Source: Bacteroidales bacterium
Lineage (GTDB): Bacteria > Bacteroidota > Bacteroidia > Bacteroidales > UBA932
Length of the DNA stretch: 26,540 nucleotides
Direction: 5' to 3'
Assembly: GCA_017429205.1 (NCBI GenBank)
Contig: JAFRPH010000028.1
Location: forward strand, 1 to 26,540
Position 1 is the first letter of the stretch, and each line of letters opens with the position of its first letter. The notes below the pieces were generated by a model. It had not been told where the DNA came from. It searched no databases and saw nothing but the letters and a program-made list of their open reading frames with translations. The translations under genes and the position numbers were made by a program. Of this stretch, positions 15,993 to 23,593 are shown piece by piece.

Positions 15993-17276
15993 TTAATACA
16001 TCCAGTGGGGACCGAACCGTTCGAACGCGGCTCGGTCCAACTGTTCTCTGTCGTCCGGATGGGCGATGGAGATCAGGAGGCGGGCCCGTTCCTGCAGGGA
16101 CTTGCCGTACAGGTTCACGGCACCCCATTCGGTGACGACCCACTGCACGTCCGCGCGGGGCGTGACGACGCCGGCGCCGGGCTTCAGGGTGGGGACGATC
16201 TTCGGGGCGAGTTTAGCGGTGCGGGAGGCGAGGGCGATGATGGCCTTGCCGCCGGGGGACATCTTGGCGCCGCGGACGAAGTCCAGCTGGCCGCCGGTGC
16301 CGGAGTAGATGCGCGTGCCGATGGAATCGGCGCACACCTGGCCGGTGAGGTCGATTTCCGTCGCGGAGTTGATGGACACGACGTTCGGGTTCTTCGCGAT
16401 GATCCAGGGGTCGTTCGTGTAGGCGATTTCCCGCATCTGAACGGCCGGATTCCGGTCGATGAAGTCGTACACGTCCTGCGAGCCCAGGAGGAAGGAGGCG
16501 ACGACCTGGCCGGTGTCGATCTTCTTCGCGGCCCCGTCGATGACGCCTTTCCGGATGAGGTCCAGGGCGCCGTCGGCGAACATTTCCGTGTGGAGGCCGA
16601 GGTGCTGGTGGTTCGCGAGTTCCGAGCAGACGGCGTTGGGCAGCGAGCCGATGCCCATCTGCAGGCAGGCCCCGTCCGGCACGAGTTCCGAGCAGTTCCT
16701 GCCGATCATCCGGTCGATTTCCGTAGGCTGCACGTAGTCCTTGGTGATCAGCGGCGTCTCGTCCCAGACGAAGGCATCGAACCGGTCCACGGGGATGGGT
16801 TCACCATAGGAAAAGGGTACGTTCGGATTGACGACGGCGATTTTCAGGCGGGCCACCTCGAGGGCTGCGACCGAGCAGTCCACGGAGGTGCCGAGGGAGA
16901 CGATCCCGTCGACAGGCTCGGAAACCTGCACCATCGCGACGTCGCACGGGAGCGCGCCGCTGCGGTACATGGCCTGCGACTCGAACAGGTGCGTGGGGAT
17001 GTAGTCGGCATAGCCTTCCTGGACACTTTTCCGCACGTTCGGGCCCACGAAGAAACCCTGGTCGAAAAAGACGCCTTCGTACTCCTTGGAACCGTACGGG
17101 GCAGGTCCTTCGGTATGGAAATGATGGAAATGCAGGTCACGCAGTTCCCCGGCCCTGCGGCACAGGGCGTCGATGAGGACGTGGGGGACGCTGGCGATCG
17201 GGGAGAGGTGGATGTGATCCCCGCTCCGGACGCCGCGGACGGCTTCGTCGGCCGATATGAATGTCAAGGGCTTCAT
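15993..17276 (-). CDS. Acetyl-CoA hydrolase/4-hydroxybutyrate CoA-transferase family protein
   Basis: 427 residues, ATG 17276 to TAA 15993. The family (PF02550 and PF13336) moves CoA from an acyl-CoA to acetate or another acid through a glutamyl-CoA thioester. Visible motifs: HFHTEGPAPY, MVQVSEPVDGIVSLGTSVD, QMGIGSLPNAV (208-215), the catalytic Glu231 in GLHTEMFADG, and SGTGGQLDFVRGAKMSPGGKAIIAL (oxyanion and CoA-binding glycine loop). Its end faces the acyl-CoA dehydrogenase with 9 nt between, no obvious terminator. Together with the Etf genes it suggests acyl-CoA fermentation, for example butyryl-CoA plus acetate. Acetyl-CoA hydrolysis or another acid pair is equally possible by sequence. 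Confidence 0.92.
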   Translation of the reverse strand: MKPLTFISADEAVRGVRSGDHIHLSPIASVPHVLIDALCRRAGELRDLHFHHFHTEGPAPYGSKEYEGVFFDQGFFVGPNVRKSVQEGYADYIPTHLFESQAMYRSGALPCDVAMVQVSEPVDGIVSLGTSVDCSVAALEVARLKIAVVNPNVPFSYGEPIPVDRFDAFVWDETPLITKDYVQPTEIDRMIGRNCSELVPDGACLQMGIGSLPNAVCSELANHQHLGLHTEMFADGALDLIRKGVIDGAAKKIDTGQVVASFLLGSQDVYDFIDRNPAVQMREIAYTNDPWIIAKNPNVVSINSATEIDLTGQVCADSIGTRIYSGTGGQLDFVRGAKMSPGGKAIIALASRTAKLAPKIVPTLKPGAGVVTPRADVQWVVTEWGAVNLYGKSLQERARLLISIAHPDDREQLDRAAFERFGPHWMY

Positions 17277-17288
17277 ACGCAAACCGGG

Positions 17289-17296
17289 CAAATATA
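17289..17296 (-). promoter_or_regulatory. -7 box for the CoA-transferase gene
   Basis: TATATTTG on the minus strand ends 12 nt before the ATG at 17276, leaving a leader of only a few bases. It is the mirror image of the mazG box; the two 9-nt sequences GTATATTTG form a perfect inverted repeat with an 11-nt gap. Confidence 0.65.
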
Positions 17297-17309
17297 CGCA
17301 GATTCTTTG

Positions 17310-17317
17310 TATATTTG
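17310..17317 (+). promoter_or_regulatory. -7 box for mazG
   Basis: TATATTTG, 10 nt before ATG 17328. The expected -33 position overlaps the opposing -7 box, so polymerase should not occupy both promoters at once. Confidence 0.65.
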
Positions 17318-17327
17318 TAAAAATTTT

Positions 17328-18128
17328 ATGAATAAAATGCATACCAGGGAAGAAAAGGTGGCCGCGTTCGGCCGTTTGCTCGACATCATGGACCTTTTGC
17401 GGGAAAAATGCCCGTGGAATGCGGCGCAGACCATCGACACCATCCGGCCGATGACGGAGGAGGAGGTGTACGAGCTCAGCGACACCATCCTCAAGGGGGA
17501 CCGCAAGGGCACGGCGAAGGAGATCGGCGACCTGCTGTACCATATGGTCTTCTACGCTCGCATCGCGCAGGAGGAGGGTTCCTTCGACATCGCCGACTCC
17601 CTGAACAAGGTGTGCGACAAGATGGTCTTCCGCCACCCGCACGTGTTCGGCCCCGAGGCCGGCAAGCCCACCACCGCGAAGGAGATCGCCGATACCTGGG
17701 AACTCGTGAAAGCGAAGGAGAAGGACGGCAACAAGCGCGTGATGGCCGGCATCCCGGATGCGATGCCCGCCATCCTCAAAGCCCTGTCGATGCAGGAGAA
17801 GGCCCGCGGCTGCGGCTTCGACTGGGAGCAGAAGGAAGATGTCTGGCCCAAGGTCCAGGAGGAGATGGGGGAGGCGAAGGACGCCTGCGAGGAAAACGAC
17901 CCGAAGCATATGCAGGAGGAGTTCGGCGACCTGCTGTTCGCCGTCATCAACGCCTCCCGCCTGTATGGCATCGACCCGGAAGCGGCCCTCAGCGGCGCCT
18001 GCGACAAGTTCCGCCGCCGCTTCTCCTATATGGAGGAGGAAACCCTCCGCCGCGGCCTGAAACTCGCGGACATGACCCTCGCCGAAATGGACGCCATCTG
18101 GGACGAGGGGAAGGCCAAAGGGCTCTGA
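17328..18128 (+). CDS. mazG: Nucleoside triphosphate pyrophosphohydrolase MazG
   Basis: 266 residues from ATG 17328; an ATG at 17338 (MHTREEK) is an alternative that would give a slightly longer leader. MazG hydrolyses NTPs and dNTPs to monophosphate and PPi, clearing aberrant nucleotides. Two MazG domains are seen. The first has LREKCPWNAAQTIDTIRPMTEEEVYEL and KEIGDLLYHMVF (EExxE...ExxD Mg2+ site). The second has KARGCGFDWEQKEDVWPKVQEEMGEAKDA and EEFGDLLFAVINASR. The joining KAKEKDGNKRVMAGIPDAMPAILKA is typical, and length is normal for E. coli-type two-domain MazG. Very short distance from the promoter suggests a nearly leaderless mRNA. Confidence 0.95.
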   Translation: MNKMHTREEKVAAFGRLLDIMDLLREKCPWNAAQTIDTIRPMTEEEVYELSDTILKGDRKGTAKEIGDLLYHMVFYARIAQEEGSFDIADSLNKVCDKMVFRHPHVFGPEAGKPTTAKEIADTWELVKAKEKDGNKRVMAGIPDAMPAILKALSMQEKARGCGFDWEQKEDVWPKVQEEMGEAKDACEENDPKHMQEEFGDLLFAVINASRLYGIDPEAALSGACDKFRRRFSYMEEETLRRGLKLADMTLAEMDAIWDEGKAKGL

Positions 18129-18152
18129 TATGGTAATTCGGAGTTTTTTCCG

Positions 18153-18160
18153 TATCTTTG
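18153..18160 (+). promoter_or_regulatory. -7 box for prfA, with Shine-Dalgarno-like AAAGGAG at 18172-18178
   Basis: TATCTTTG lies 23 nt before ATG 18184. The AAAGGAG five bases before the ATG is one of the few Shine-Dalgarno-like sequences in the window. Confidence 0.6.
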
Positions 18161-18183
18161 CAGACTAATTCAAAGGAGCCCCT

Positions 18184-19284
18184 ATGGCAGAGAACACATT
18201 GCTGGAGAAGGTGCTGAGCCTTCAGGACAAATACAAGAAACTGGAAGAGTCGCTCGCCGACCCGGCCGTCATCGCCGATATGAAGAAGTTCGTGCAGCTG
18301 AACAAGGACTACAAGGAGCTGCAGCCCATCATCCAGGCGGGCCTCGAGTACAAGCGGATGCTGGACGAACTCGCGCAGGCGAAGGACATCCTGATGAACG
18401 AGAAGGACGAGGACCTGCGGGAGATGGCCCGCGACGAGGTCGCGGAGATCGAGCCCAAGCTCCCCGAGATGGAGCAGACCATCAAGCTCCTCCTCATCCC
18501 GGCCGATCCGGACGACTCCAAGAACGCGATGGTGGAAATCCGCGGCGGCACCGGTGGTGACGAGGCGGCCATCTTCGCCGGCGACCTGTTCCGGATGTAC
18601 CAGCACTTCGCCGAGCGCCGGGGTTGGAAGCTGGAGGTCACCGACCAGGCCCCCGGCACGGCCGGCGGCTTCAAGCAGATCGTGTTCAAGCTCTCCTCCA
18701 GCCAGGACGGCGTGTACGGCGTGATGAAGTACGAATCCGGCGTGCACCGCGTCCAGCGCGTTCCCCAGACGGAAACCCAGGGCCGCATCCAGACGTCGGC
18801 CGCCTCCGTGGCCGTGTTCCCGGAAGCCGGCGAGTTCGACGTGGAGCTCAACCCGGCCGACATCCGCAAGGACCTCTTCTGCGCCTCCGGCCCGGGCGGA
18901 CAGGGTGTGAACACCACCTATTCCGCCGTGCGCCTGACGCACATCCCGTCCGGCCTCGTGGTCCAGTGCCAGGAGGAGCGCTCCCAGCTCAAGAACCTGG
19001 ACCGCGCGATGGAGGAACTCCGCACCCGCCTGTACAACCTCGAGCACCAGAAATACCTGGACGGCATCGCCGCGAAGCGCAAGACGATGGTCTCCACCGG
19101 CGACCGCTCCGCGAAGATTCGCACTTACAACTATCCCCAGGGCCGCGTGACGGACCACCGCATCGGCTGGAGCATGTACAACCTGCCCGTCTTCATGGAC
19201 GGCGACATCCAGGAATGCATCGACCAGCTCCAGATCGCGGAGAACGCCGAGCGCCTGAAGGAAGCCGGAGAGGAGGAAGCATAA
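18184..19284 (+). CDS. prfA: Peptide chain release factor 1
   Basis: 366 residues, normal for RF1, ATG 18184 to TAA 19284. It reads UAA and UAG in the ribosomal A site and triggers peptide release. The GGQ catalytic motif is at 238-240 ([27 protein letters not shown]). The decoding region is [25 protein letters not shown], with PxT as PQT (194-196). Position 203 is Gln where RF1 normally has the His (His193 in Thermus numbering) that stacks on the second stop-codon base; the codon is CAG. RF2 identity is excluded by the PxT type and length. queF starts 1 nt after its stop, so they share a transcript. Confidence 0.97.
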   Translation: MAENTLLEKVLSLQDKYKKLEESLADPAVIADMKKFVQLNKDYKELQPIIQAGLEYKRMLDELAQAKDILMNEKDEDLREMARDEVAEIEPKLPEMEQTIKLLLIPADPDDSKNAMVEIRGGTGGDEAAIFAGDLFRMYQHFAERRGWKLEVTDQAPGTAGGFKQIVFKLSSSQDGVYGVMKYESGVHRVQRVPQTETQGRIQTSAASVAVFPEAGEFDVELNPADIRKDLFCASGPGGQGVNTTYSAVRLTHIPSGLVVQCQEERSQLKNLDRAMEELRTRLYNLEHQKYLDGIAAKRKTMVSTGDRSAKIRTYNYPQGRVTDHRIGWSMYNLPVFMDGDIQECIDQLQIAENAERLKEAGEEEA

Positions 19285-19285
19285 G

Positions 19286-19741
19286 ATGGCACGCAATCCC
19301 GAAGCCCTCAAGAGCCTGGGCCACAAGACGTCCTACAGCCAGGACTACGCGCCCGAAGTGCTGGAAACCTTTGAGAACCAGCACCCTGACAACGACTACT
19401 GGGTCCGTTTCAACTGCCCGGAGTTCACCACCCTGTGCCCCATCACCGGCCAGCCCGACTTCGCAGAGATCCGCATCAGCTACGTCCCCGACGTCCGGAT
19501 GGTGGAGTCCAAGAGCCTCAAGCTCTATCTGTTCAGCTTCCGCAGCCACGGCGACTTCCACGAGGATGTCGTGAACACCATCATGAAGGACCTCATCAAG
19601 CTGATGGACCCGAAATACATCGAGGTCACCGGTCTGTTCACCCCGCGCGGGGGCATCTCCATCTACCCTTACGCGAACTACGGCCGCCCCGGCACCAAGT
19701 GGGAGCGGCTCGCGGAAGATAGATTCAAGACTCACGAATAA
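19286..19741 (+). CDS. queF: NADPH-dependent 7-cyano-7-deazaguanine reductase QueF
   Basis: 151 residues, single-domain (B. subtilis-like) QueF. It reduces preQ0 to preQ1 with two NADPH in queuosine synthesis for t[24 protein letters not shown] contains the nucleophilic Cys51 and the proton-donor Asp58. The QueF motif [13 protein letters not shown] (74-86) binds NADPH, and [11 protein letters not shown] holds conserved His and Glu residues. ATG follows prfA after one base. The TAA stop is followed two bases later by the first element of the intergenic repeat cluster. Confidence 0.96.
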   Translation: MARNPEALKSLGHKTSYSQDYAPEVLETFENQHPDNDYWVRFNCPEFTTLCPITGQPDFAEIRISYVPDVRMVESKSLKLYLFSFRSHGDFHEDVVNTIMKDLIKLMDPKYIEVTGLFTPRGGISIYPYANYGRPGTKWERLAEDRFKTHE

Positions 19742-19742
19742 G

Positions 19743-19785
19743 TAGATTTCTCGACTTCGCCCTTCGGGCTGCGCTCGAAATGACA
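19743..19785. repeat. Interspersed repeat copy 2 (inverted)
   Basis: Begins TAGATTTCTCGA and ends TCGAAATGACA, the reverse complement of the family ends with small changes. The centre has GCCC-TTC-GGGC, a short stable hairpin. It lies one base after the queF stop. Confidence 0.7.
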
Positions 19786-19792
19786 GAACCCT

Positions 19793-19826
19793 TGCCATTT
19801 CGACCAAGGCCGTAGGCCGACAACCG
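19793..19826. repeat. Partial repeat copy 3
   Basis: Starts TGCCATTTCGA (one change from TGTCATTTCGA) with a GGCC-GTA-GGCC hairpin centre, but has no recognisable right end; copy 4 begins directly after it. Confidence 0.5.
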
Positions 19827-19866
19827 TGTCATTCTGAGGAGGTCGTAAGACCGACGTGAGAATCTA
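19827..19866. repeat. Interspersed repeat copy 4, supplies the LytTR gene stop
   Basis: TGTCATTCTGA, an 18-nt centre with GGTC-GTAA-GACC (GNRA loop), and GTGAGAATCTA. Its ends are identical to copy 1. On the minus strand its first three bases are the TAG that ends the LytTR gene. With copies 2 and 3 it fills the gap between convergent queF and the LytTR gene, and may double as a bidirectional terminator. Confidence 0.75.
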
Positions 19867-20739
19867 TTCCTTTTCCTGGAAGACTTTCAGGACGTTCTCG
19901 ATATAGGTCTTCGTGACCGGGATCGGGGCGATGGCCTCGTTGTCGAGGGTGATCTCGTAGGTCGCGCCCACCTTCTGGAGGACCTTGACCTTGCCCATGT
20001 TCACGATGAACTTCCGGTGGCAGCGGAGGAGGTCCGAGCCCGCGAAGCTCTCTTCCACCGTCTTCAGCCGGCAGCGGAGCATGTAGGTCTGGAGGTCGCC
20101 CTTGTTGTCCGAGTACCAGACCTTGATGTAGTTGTCGTCCGACTCCACGTAGTAGAGGTTCGCGCTGGAGACGGAGAGCTTGAGGACGCCGTTGTTGTCG
20201 AAGAGGGTGAATTTCTGGTCCGTGGCGCCTTCGGCGGGCGTTTCCTCGGTGACGACGTCCTGCATGTTCATCAGCCGGATGGTCCGGTTCTGGTCGATGA
20301 TGGTGAAGAACATCCCCGCGATGAGGAAGGGGACGCCCAGGCACACGAACGCGTACACGAGGGCGTGCAGGAAGATGACGAGCCCGCCCTGGTCCTCGGG
20401 CTGGGCGATGGTCACCGTGAAGATGGTGTACAGGGTGGTGATCAGGAGGATTTCCGCCAGGCACCAGGCCGTGTAGCCCCAGTAGGTCATCCGCAGGCGG
20501 TTCCGGGTCTTGTACATCACCACGCGGCTGACGATGAGGATGGCCAGCGAAAGGAAGGCGAAGATGGCGGTGAAGCCGAAGAAGGTGCTGTTCCCGAGAC
20601 GGAACCACGCGTTGTTGGAGAAGGGGATGCTCACGAGCAGGAATACCACCGAGAACAGGGCGGCGAAAGTGACCGTGCCCAGCAGCTGGTAGCGTTCCCG
20701 CAGGTAGCCGGGAATGTATTTTTTCTTACCTTCTTCCAT
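19864..20739 (-). CDS. Membrane protein with LytTR DNA-binding domain
   Basis: 291 residues. ATG 20739 (MEEGKKKYIPGYLRERYQ) is chosen because it follows a -7 box by 12 nt and removes a low-complexity extension. Four transmembrane helices (about 20-40, 52-72, 88-112, 122-146) are followed by a linker and a LytTR domain (about 176-290): LYYVESDDNYIKVWY, YMLRCRLKTVEESF, LLRCHRKFIVNMGKV, IAPIPVTKTYIENV. LytTR domains bind DNA through beta strands. With no receiver domain, this is a membrane-tethered one-component regulator; signal and targets are unknown. It diverges from fabH, so fatty-acid or envelope control is a testable guess. Confidence 0.9.
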   Translation of the reverse strand: MEEGKKKYIPGYLRERYQLLGTVTFAALFSVVFLLVSIPFSNNAWFRLGNSTFFGFTAIFAFLSLAILIVSRVVMYKTRNRLRMTYWGYTAWCLAEILLITTLYTIFTVTIAQPEDQGGLVIFLHALVYAFVCLGVPFLIAGMFFTIIDQNRTIRLMNMQDVVTEETPAEGATDQKFTLFDNNGVLKLSVSSANLYYVESDDNYIKVWYSDNKGDLQTYMLRCRLKTVEESFAGSDLLRCHRKFIVNMGKVKVLQKVGATYEITLDNEAIAPIPVTKTYIENVLKVFQEKE

Positions 20740-20751
20740 CGCAAAGGAACA

Positions 20752-20759
20752 CAAAAATA
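20752..20759 (-). promoter_or_regulatory. -7 box for the LytTR gene
   Basis: TATTTTTG on the minus strand, 12 nt before the ATG at 20739, so the leader is very short. Confidence 0.55.
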
Positions 20760-20848
20760 CGAAAAAAAAAGAGATTTCACCCCTTTTTGCGCGATTTCGC
20801 CCCAGATGCGCCCGCGTGCGCCCCGTTTTCACCACTTTTATTTCATAA

Positions 20849-20880
20849 ATCGGATTCGTCGGCCTACATTTGCATCCGAT
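20849..20880 (+). promoter_or_regulatory. fabH promoter flanked by an inverted repeat
   Basis: The -7 box TACATTTG is at 20865-20872, 26 nt before ATG 20899. ATCGGAT (20849-20855) and ATCCGAT (20874-20880) are perfect complements bracketing it, which is the placement of a repressor operator. No TTG is found at -33. Confidence 0.5.
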
Positions 20881-20898
20881 ACTAAAACCTACTCAGAC

Positions 20899-21846
20899 AT
20901 GAAGATTATCGGTACCGGAAGCGCCCTGCCGCGGAAGGTGGTCACCAACGCCGACCTGGAGGGCTTCCTGGACACGACCGACGAGTGGATCGTGACCCGC
21001 ACGGGAATCCGCTCCCGCCACGTCATTTCCGACGAACGGCTGGAGGACCTGGGTCGCGACGCCGCCTTGAAGGCCCTGGCCGACGCCGGCAAGAAGCCGG
21101 AGGACATCGACCTCCTGCTCTGTTCCAATGTGGTCAACGAGTATATGACCCCGGGCCTGGGCTGCATCATCGCCGCGGCCATCGGCCTGCGATGCCCTTG
21201 CATCGACATCAACTGCGCCTGTCCGGGCTTCATCTACGCCCTGGACATCGCCGATTCCTATTTCAAGGTGGGGAAGGTGAAGAACGTGCTCGTCGTCTGC
21301 GCCGAGGAACCCAGCCGGATGACCTCCTGGCAGGACCGCGCCACCTGCGTCCTGTTCGGGGACGGCGCCGGGGCCGTCGTCCTCTCGGAAGGGGAGGGGG
21401 TCCGCGCCGTCCGCATCGGCGCCCGCCCCGACCCGGACAAGATCTGGCAGTTCCGTCCGCTGGAACCCACGCCCTTCGTCACCAAGGCCGAAATCGGCGT
21501 TCCCCTGCAGATGCAGGGCCGGGAAGTGTTCCGCTTCGCCGTCACCGCATCCGTGGAGGATATCAAGGCGGTCCTGGCAGAAGCCGGCCTCGGCGTGAAT
21601 GACGTGGATTATTATATGATCCACCAGGCGAACCTCCGCATCGTGGAGGGGATCCGGACGCGGCTGGCCGTCCCGGAGGAGAAGTTCCCGACCAACATCG
21701 CGGACCACGGAAATTCCTCGTCCGCCTCCTGCCCGATCCTGCTGGACGAGTGCAAGCGGAAAGGCCTTTTCAAGAAAGGTGACAAGTTGATTTTCAGCGC
21801 CTTCGGCGCGGGACTCCTGACTGCGGCCGCCCTCGTGGAGTGGTAA
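20899..21846 (+). CDS. fabH: 3-oxoacyl-ACP synthase III FabH
   Basis: 315 residues, ATG 20899 to TAA 21846. FabH condenses acetyl-CoA (or a branched starter) with malonyl-ACP to begin fatty-acid synthesis in the cytoplasm. The Cys-His-Asn triad is visible: Cys108 in DINCACPGF, His in YYMIHQANLRI, Asn in NIADHGNSSSAS. TDEWIVTRTGIRSRH is the N-terminal signature and LFGDGAGAVVL the core. The catalytic loop reads CACPGF rather than the more common AACAGF; the nucleophile is retained. fabF follows after 43 nt with its own -7 box. Starter-unit choice cannot be read from sequence. Confidence 0.95.
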   Translation: MKIIGTGSALPRKVVTNADLEGFLDTTDEWIVTRTGIRSRHVISDERLEDLGRDAALKALADAGKKPEDIDLLLCSNVVNEYMTPGLGCIIAAAIGLRCPCIDINCACPGFIYALDIADSYFKVGKVKNVLVVCAEEPSRMTSWQDRATCVLFGDGAGAVVLSEGEGVRAVRIGARPDPDKIWQFRPLEPTPFVTKAEIGVPLQMQGREVFRFAVTASVEDIKAVLAEAGLGVNDVDYYMIHQANLRIVEGIRTRLAVPEEKFPTNIADHGNSSSASCPILLDECKRKGLFKKGDKLIFSAFGAGLLTAAALVEW

Positions 21847-21861
21847 TTGCGGAATATTTCG

Positions 21862-21869
21862 TATATTTG
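21862..21869 (+). promoter_or_regulatory. -7 box for fabF
   Basis: TATATTTG followed by C, 20 nt before ATG 21890, in the 43-nt fabH-fabF gap. fabF-fabZ can thus be transcribed apart from fabH. Confidence 0.6.
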
Positions 21870-21889
21870 CAGTCTGTTGTACTGAAATT

Positions 21890-23146
21890 ATGGAACCTAA
21901 AAGAGTAGTAATCACCGGCATGGGCATCATTTCCTCCGTGGGAAATGACCTCGAGACCTATTGGAAGAACCTCGTGGACGGTGTCTGCGGCATCGACTAT
22001 GTCGAGGACTTCAAGGACATGCCCGTCACGATCGCCGGCAAGGTGAAGGACTTCGATCCGGAGCGTTACGATATCGACAAGGCTTTCGTCCGCAAGCAGG
22101 ACAAGTTCACGCAGTTCGCGATGGCCGCCGCCTGGCAGGCGATGGAGGCTTCCGGGCTGAAGAGCGAAGGAGACGAGGCGAACATCGACCCGTTCCGCCT
22201 GGGCGTCTATGTGGGCTCCGGCATCGGCGGCTTCGAGATCCAGTACCGCGAGACGGCCAAGATGGTCGAGGATCCCACCGGCAAGTGGGTCTCCCCGCTG
22301 TTCATCCCGACGATGATCTCCAACATCGCGGCCGGCCACATCGCCATCAAGCACCAGGCGAAGGGCCCGTGCCTGGACATCGTCACGGCCTGCGCCACTT
22401 CTTCGCACTGCCTCGGCGAGGCGTACCGCGCCATCCGGCACGGCTATGCCGACGCCATCATCGCCGGCGGCTCCGAGCACGCCTCCATTCCGATCGGCGT
22501 GGCCGGCTTCGCCAACGCGAAGGCCCTTTCCCGCGCCACCGATCCCAAATACGCCTCCCTCCCGTTCAACGCGAACCGGCAGGGCTTCGTGATGGGCGAC
22601 GGCGCCGCCGTCCTCATCCTCGAGTCCCTGGACCACGCCCTCGCGCGCGGCGCCAAGATCTACGGCGAGATGGTCGGCTACGGCAACACCTGCGACGCCT
22701 ACCACGCCACCGCGCCGCGTCCGGACGGAAGCACCCAGGCCCGGGCCATCCAGCTCGCCCTGGAAGAGGCGGGCTTCGACCCGGAGAAGGACAACCTGTA
22801 CATCAACGCCCACGGCACCGGCACACACCTGAACGACGTCGCCGAGACCATCGCCTACAAGGTGGCCCTCGGGGACTATGCCTACAAGGCCCATATCAGT
22901 TCCATCAAGTCGATGACCGGCCATATGTTCGGCGCCGCCGGCGCGGCCGAGGCCATCGCCACCATCATGGCCCTCCGGGACGGCATCATCCCGCCGACCA
23001 TCAACCTGGACTGCCCGGATCCGGAATGCGACCTGGACTACACGCCGAACGTCGCCGTGAAGAGCGACATCACCATCGGCATTTCCGATTCCCTCGGCTT
23101 CGGCGGACACGACGCCTGCGTCGCTTTCCGCAAGTACTCCGAATAA
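21890..23146 (+). CDS. fabF: 3-oxoacyl-ACP synthase II FabF
   Basis: 418 residues, ATG 21890 to TAA 23146. FabF extends acyl-ACP with malonyl-ACP. The Cys-His-His site is complete: Cys168 in DIVTACATSSH, His in INAHGTGTHLND, His in SIKSMTGHMFGAAG. KRVVITGMGIISSVGND is the N-terminal signature and GFVMGDGAAVLILE the conserved core. Spacing to fabZ is one base, so the two are co-transcribed. acpP is not next to it, unlike the arrangement in many bacteria. Confidence 0.96.
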   Translation: MEPKRVVITGMGIISSVGNDLETYWKNLVDGVCGIDYVEDFKDMPVTIAGKVKDFDPERYDIDKAFVRKQDKFTQFAMAAAWQAMEASGLKSEGDEANIDPFRLGVYVGSGIGGFEIQYRETAKMVEDPTGKWVSPLFIPTMISNIAAGHIAIKHQAKGPCLDIVTACATSSHCLGEAYRAIRHGYADAIIAGGSEHASIPIGVAGFANAKALSRATDPKYASLPFNANRQGFVMGDGAAVLILESLDHALARGAKIYGEMVGYGNTCDAYHATAPRPDGSTQARAIQLALEEAGFDPEKDNLYINAHGTGTHLNDVAETIAYKVALGDYAYKAHISSIKSMTGHMFGAAGAAEAIATIMALRDGIIPPTINLDCPDPECDLDYTPNVAVKSDITIGISDSLGFGGHDACVAFRKYSE

Positions 23147-23147
23147 G

Positions 23148-23585
23148 ATGAACAGAGAAGAAATCATGCAGCATATTCCCCACCGGGAACCTATGCTCCT
23201 CATCGACGAGGTGTGGCAGGACCCGGACGGGACCGGACACGGCCGGTATCGCATCCGTGACGACGAGTTTTTCTGCCGGGGGCATTTCCCCGGAAACCCG
23301 ATGGTTCCGGGCGTGATCCTCTGCGAGATCATGGCGCAGAGCTGCACCCGCCTGATGCTCGAGGTGCTGCCGGGCAACCTGGCCGTCTACCGCGGCATCG
23401 ACGACGTGAAGTTCAAGAACACCGTCCGTCCCGGCGACCTGTGCGAAGTCACTTGCCACCTGGACGACACCAAGGCGGGCATCTTCCACTGCTCGGCCAA
23501 GCTGGAAGTGGGCGGCAAGCTGTGCTGCCGCGGCAAACTCACGTTCGCGGTGATCCCCGACCCGGGGAAAGCTTCTGAGAAATAG
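23148..23585 (+). CDS. fabZ: 3-hydroxyacyl-ACP dehydratase, FabZ type
   Basis: 145 residues, hotdog fold. FabZ removes water from 3-hydroxyacyl-ACP. IPHREPMLLIDEV is the N-terminal motif. FFCRGHFPGNPMVPGVILCEIMAQ carries His46 and Glu60, the catalytic pair of FabZ. VKFKNTVRPGD is the conserved strand and turn. It starts one base after fabF and ends at the terminator at 23594. Bacteroidota often have a fused LpxC-FabZ as the main dehydratase, so this stand-alone copy may be a second enzyme; that is general knowledge, not seen here. Confidence 0.9.
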   Translation: MNREEIMQHIPHREPMLLIDEVWQDPDGTGHGRYRIRDDEFFCRGHFPGNPMVPGVILCEIMAQSCTRLMLEVLPGNLAVYRGIDDVKFKNTVRPGDLCEVTCHLDDTKAGIFHCSAKLEVGGKLCCRGKLTFAVIPDPGKASEK

Positions 23586-23593
23586 CTTGAAAA

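Noticed and set aside
16005..17327. A long plus-strand extension upstream of mazG, opposite the CoA-transferase
   Set aside because: The conserved MazG sequence begins at 17328 behind a -7 box, and the extension is antisense to a well-supported enzyme.
18763..18774. PQT instead of E. coli PAT in the RF1 PxT motif
   Set aside because: The middle residue of PxT varies between phyla and PQT is, as far as I recall, seen in other Bacteroidota. Only the Gln at position 203 was kept as a finding.
19742..19863. CRISPR array
   Set aside because: The repeats are unequal in length, partly inverted, with hairpin cores and no regular spacers.
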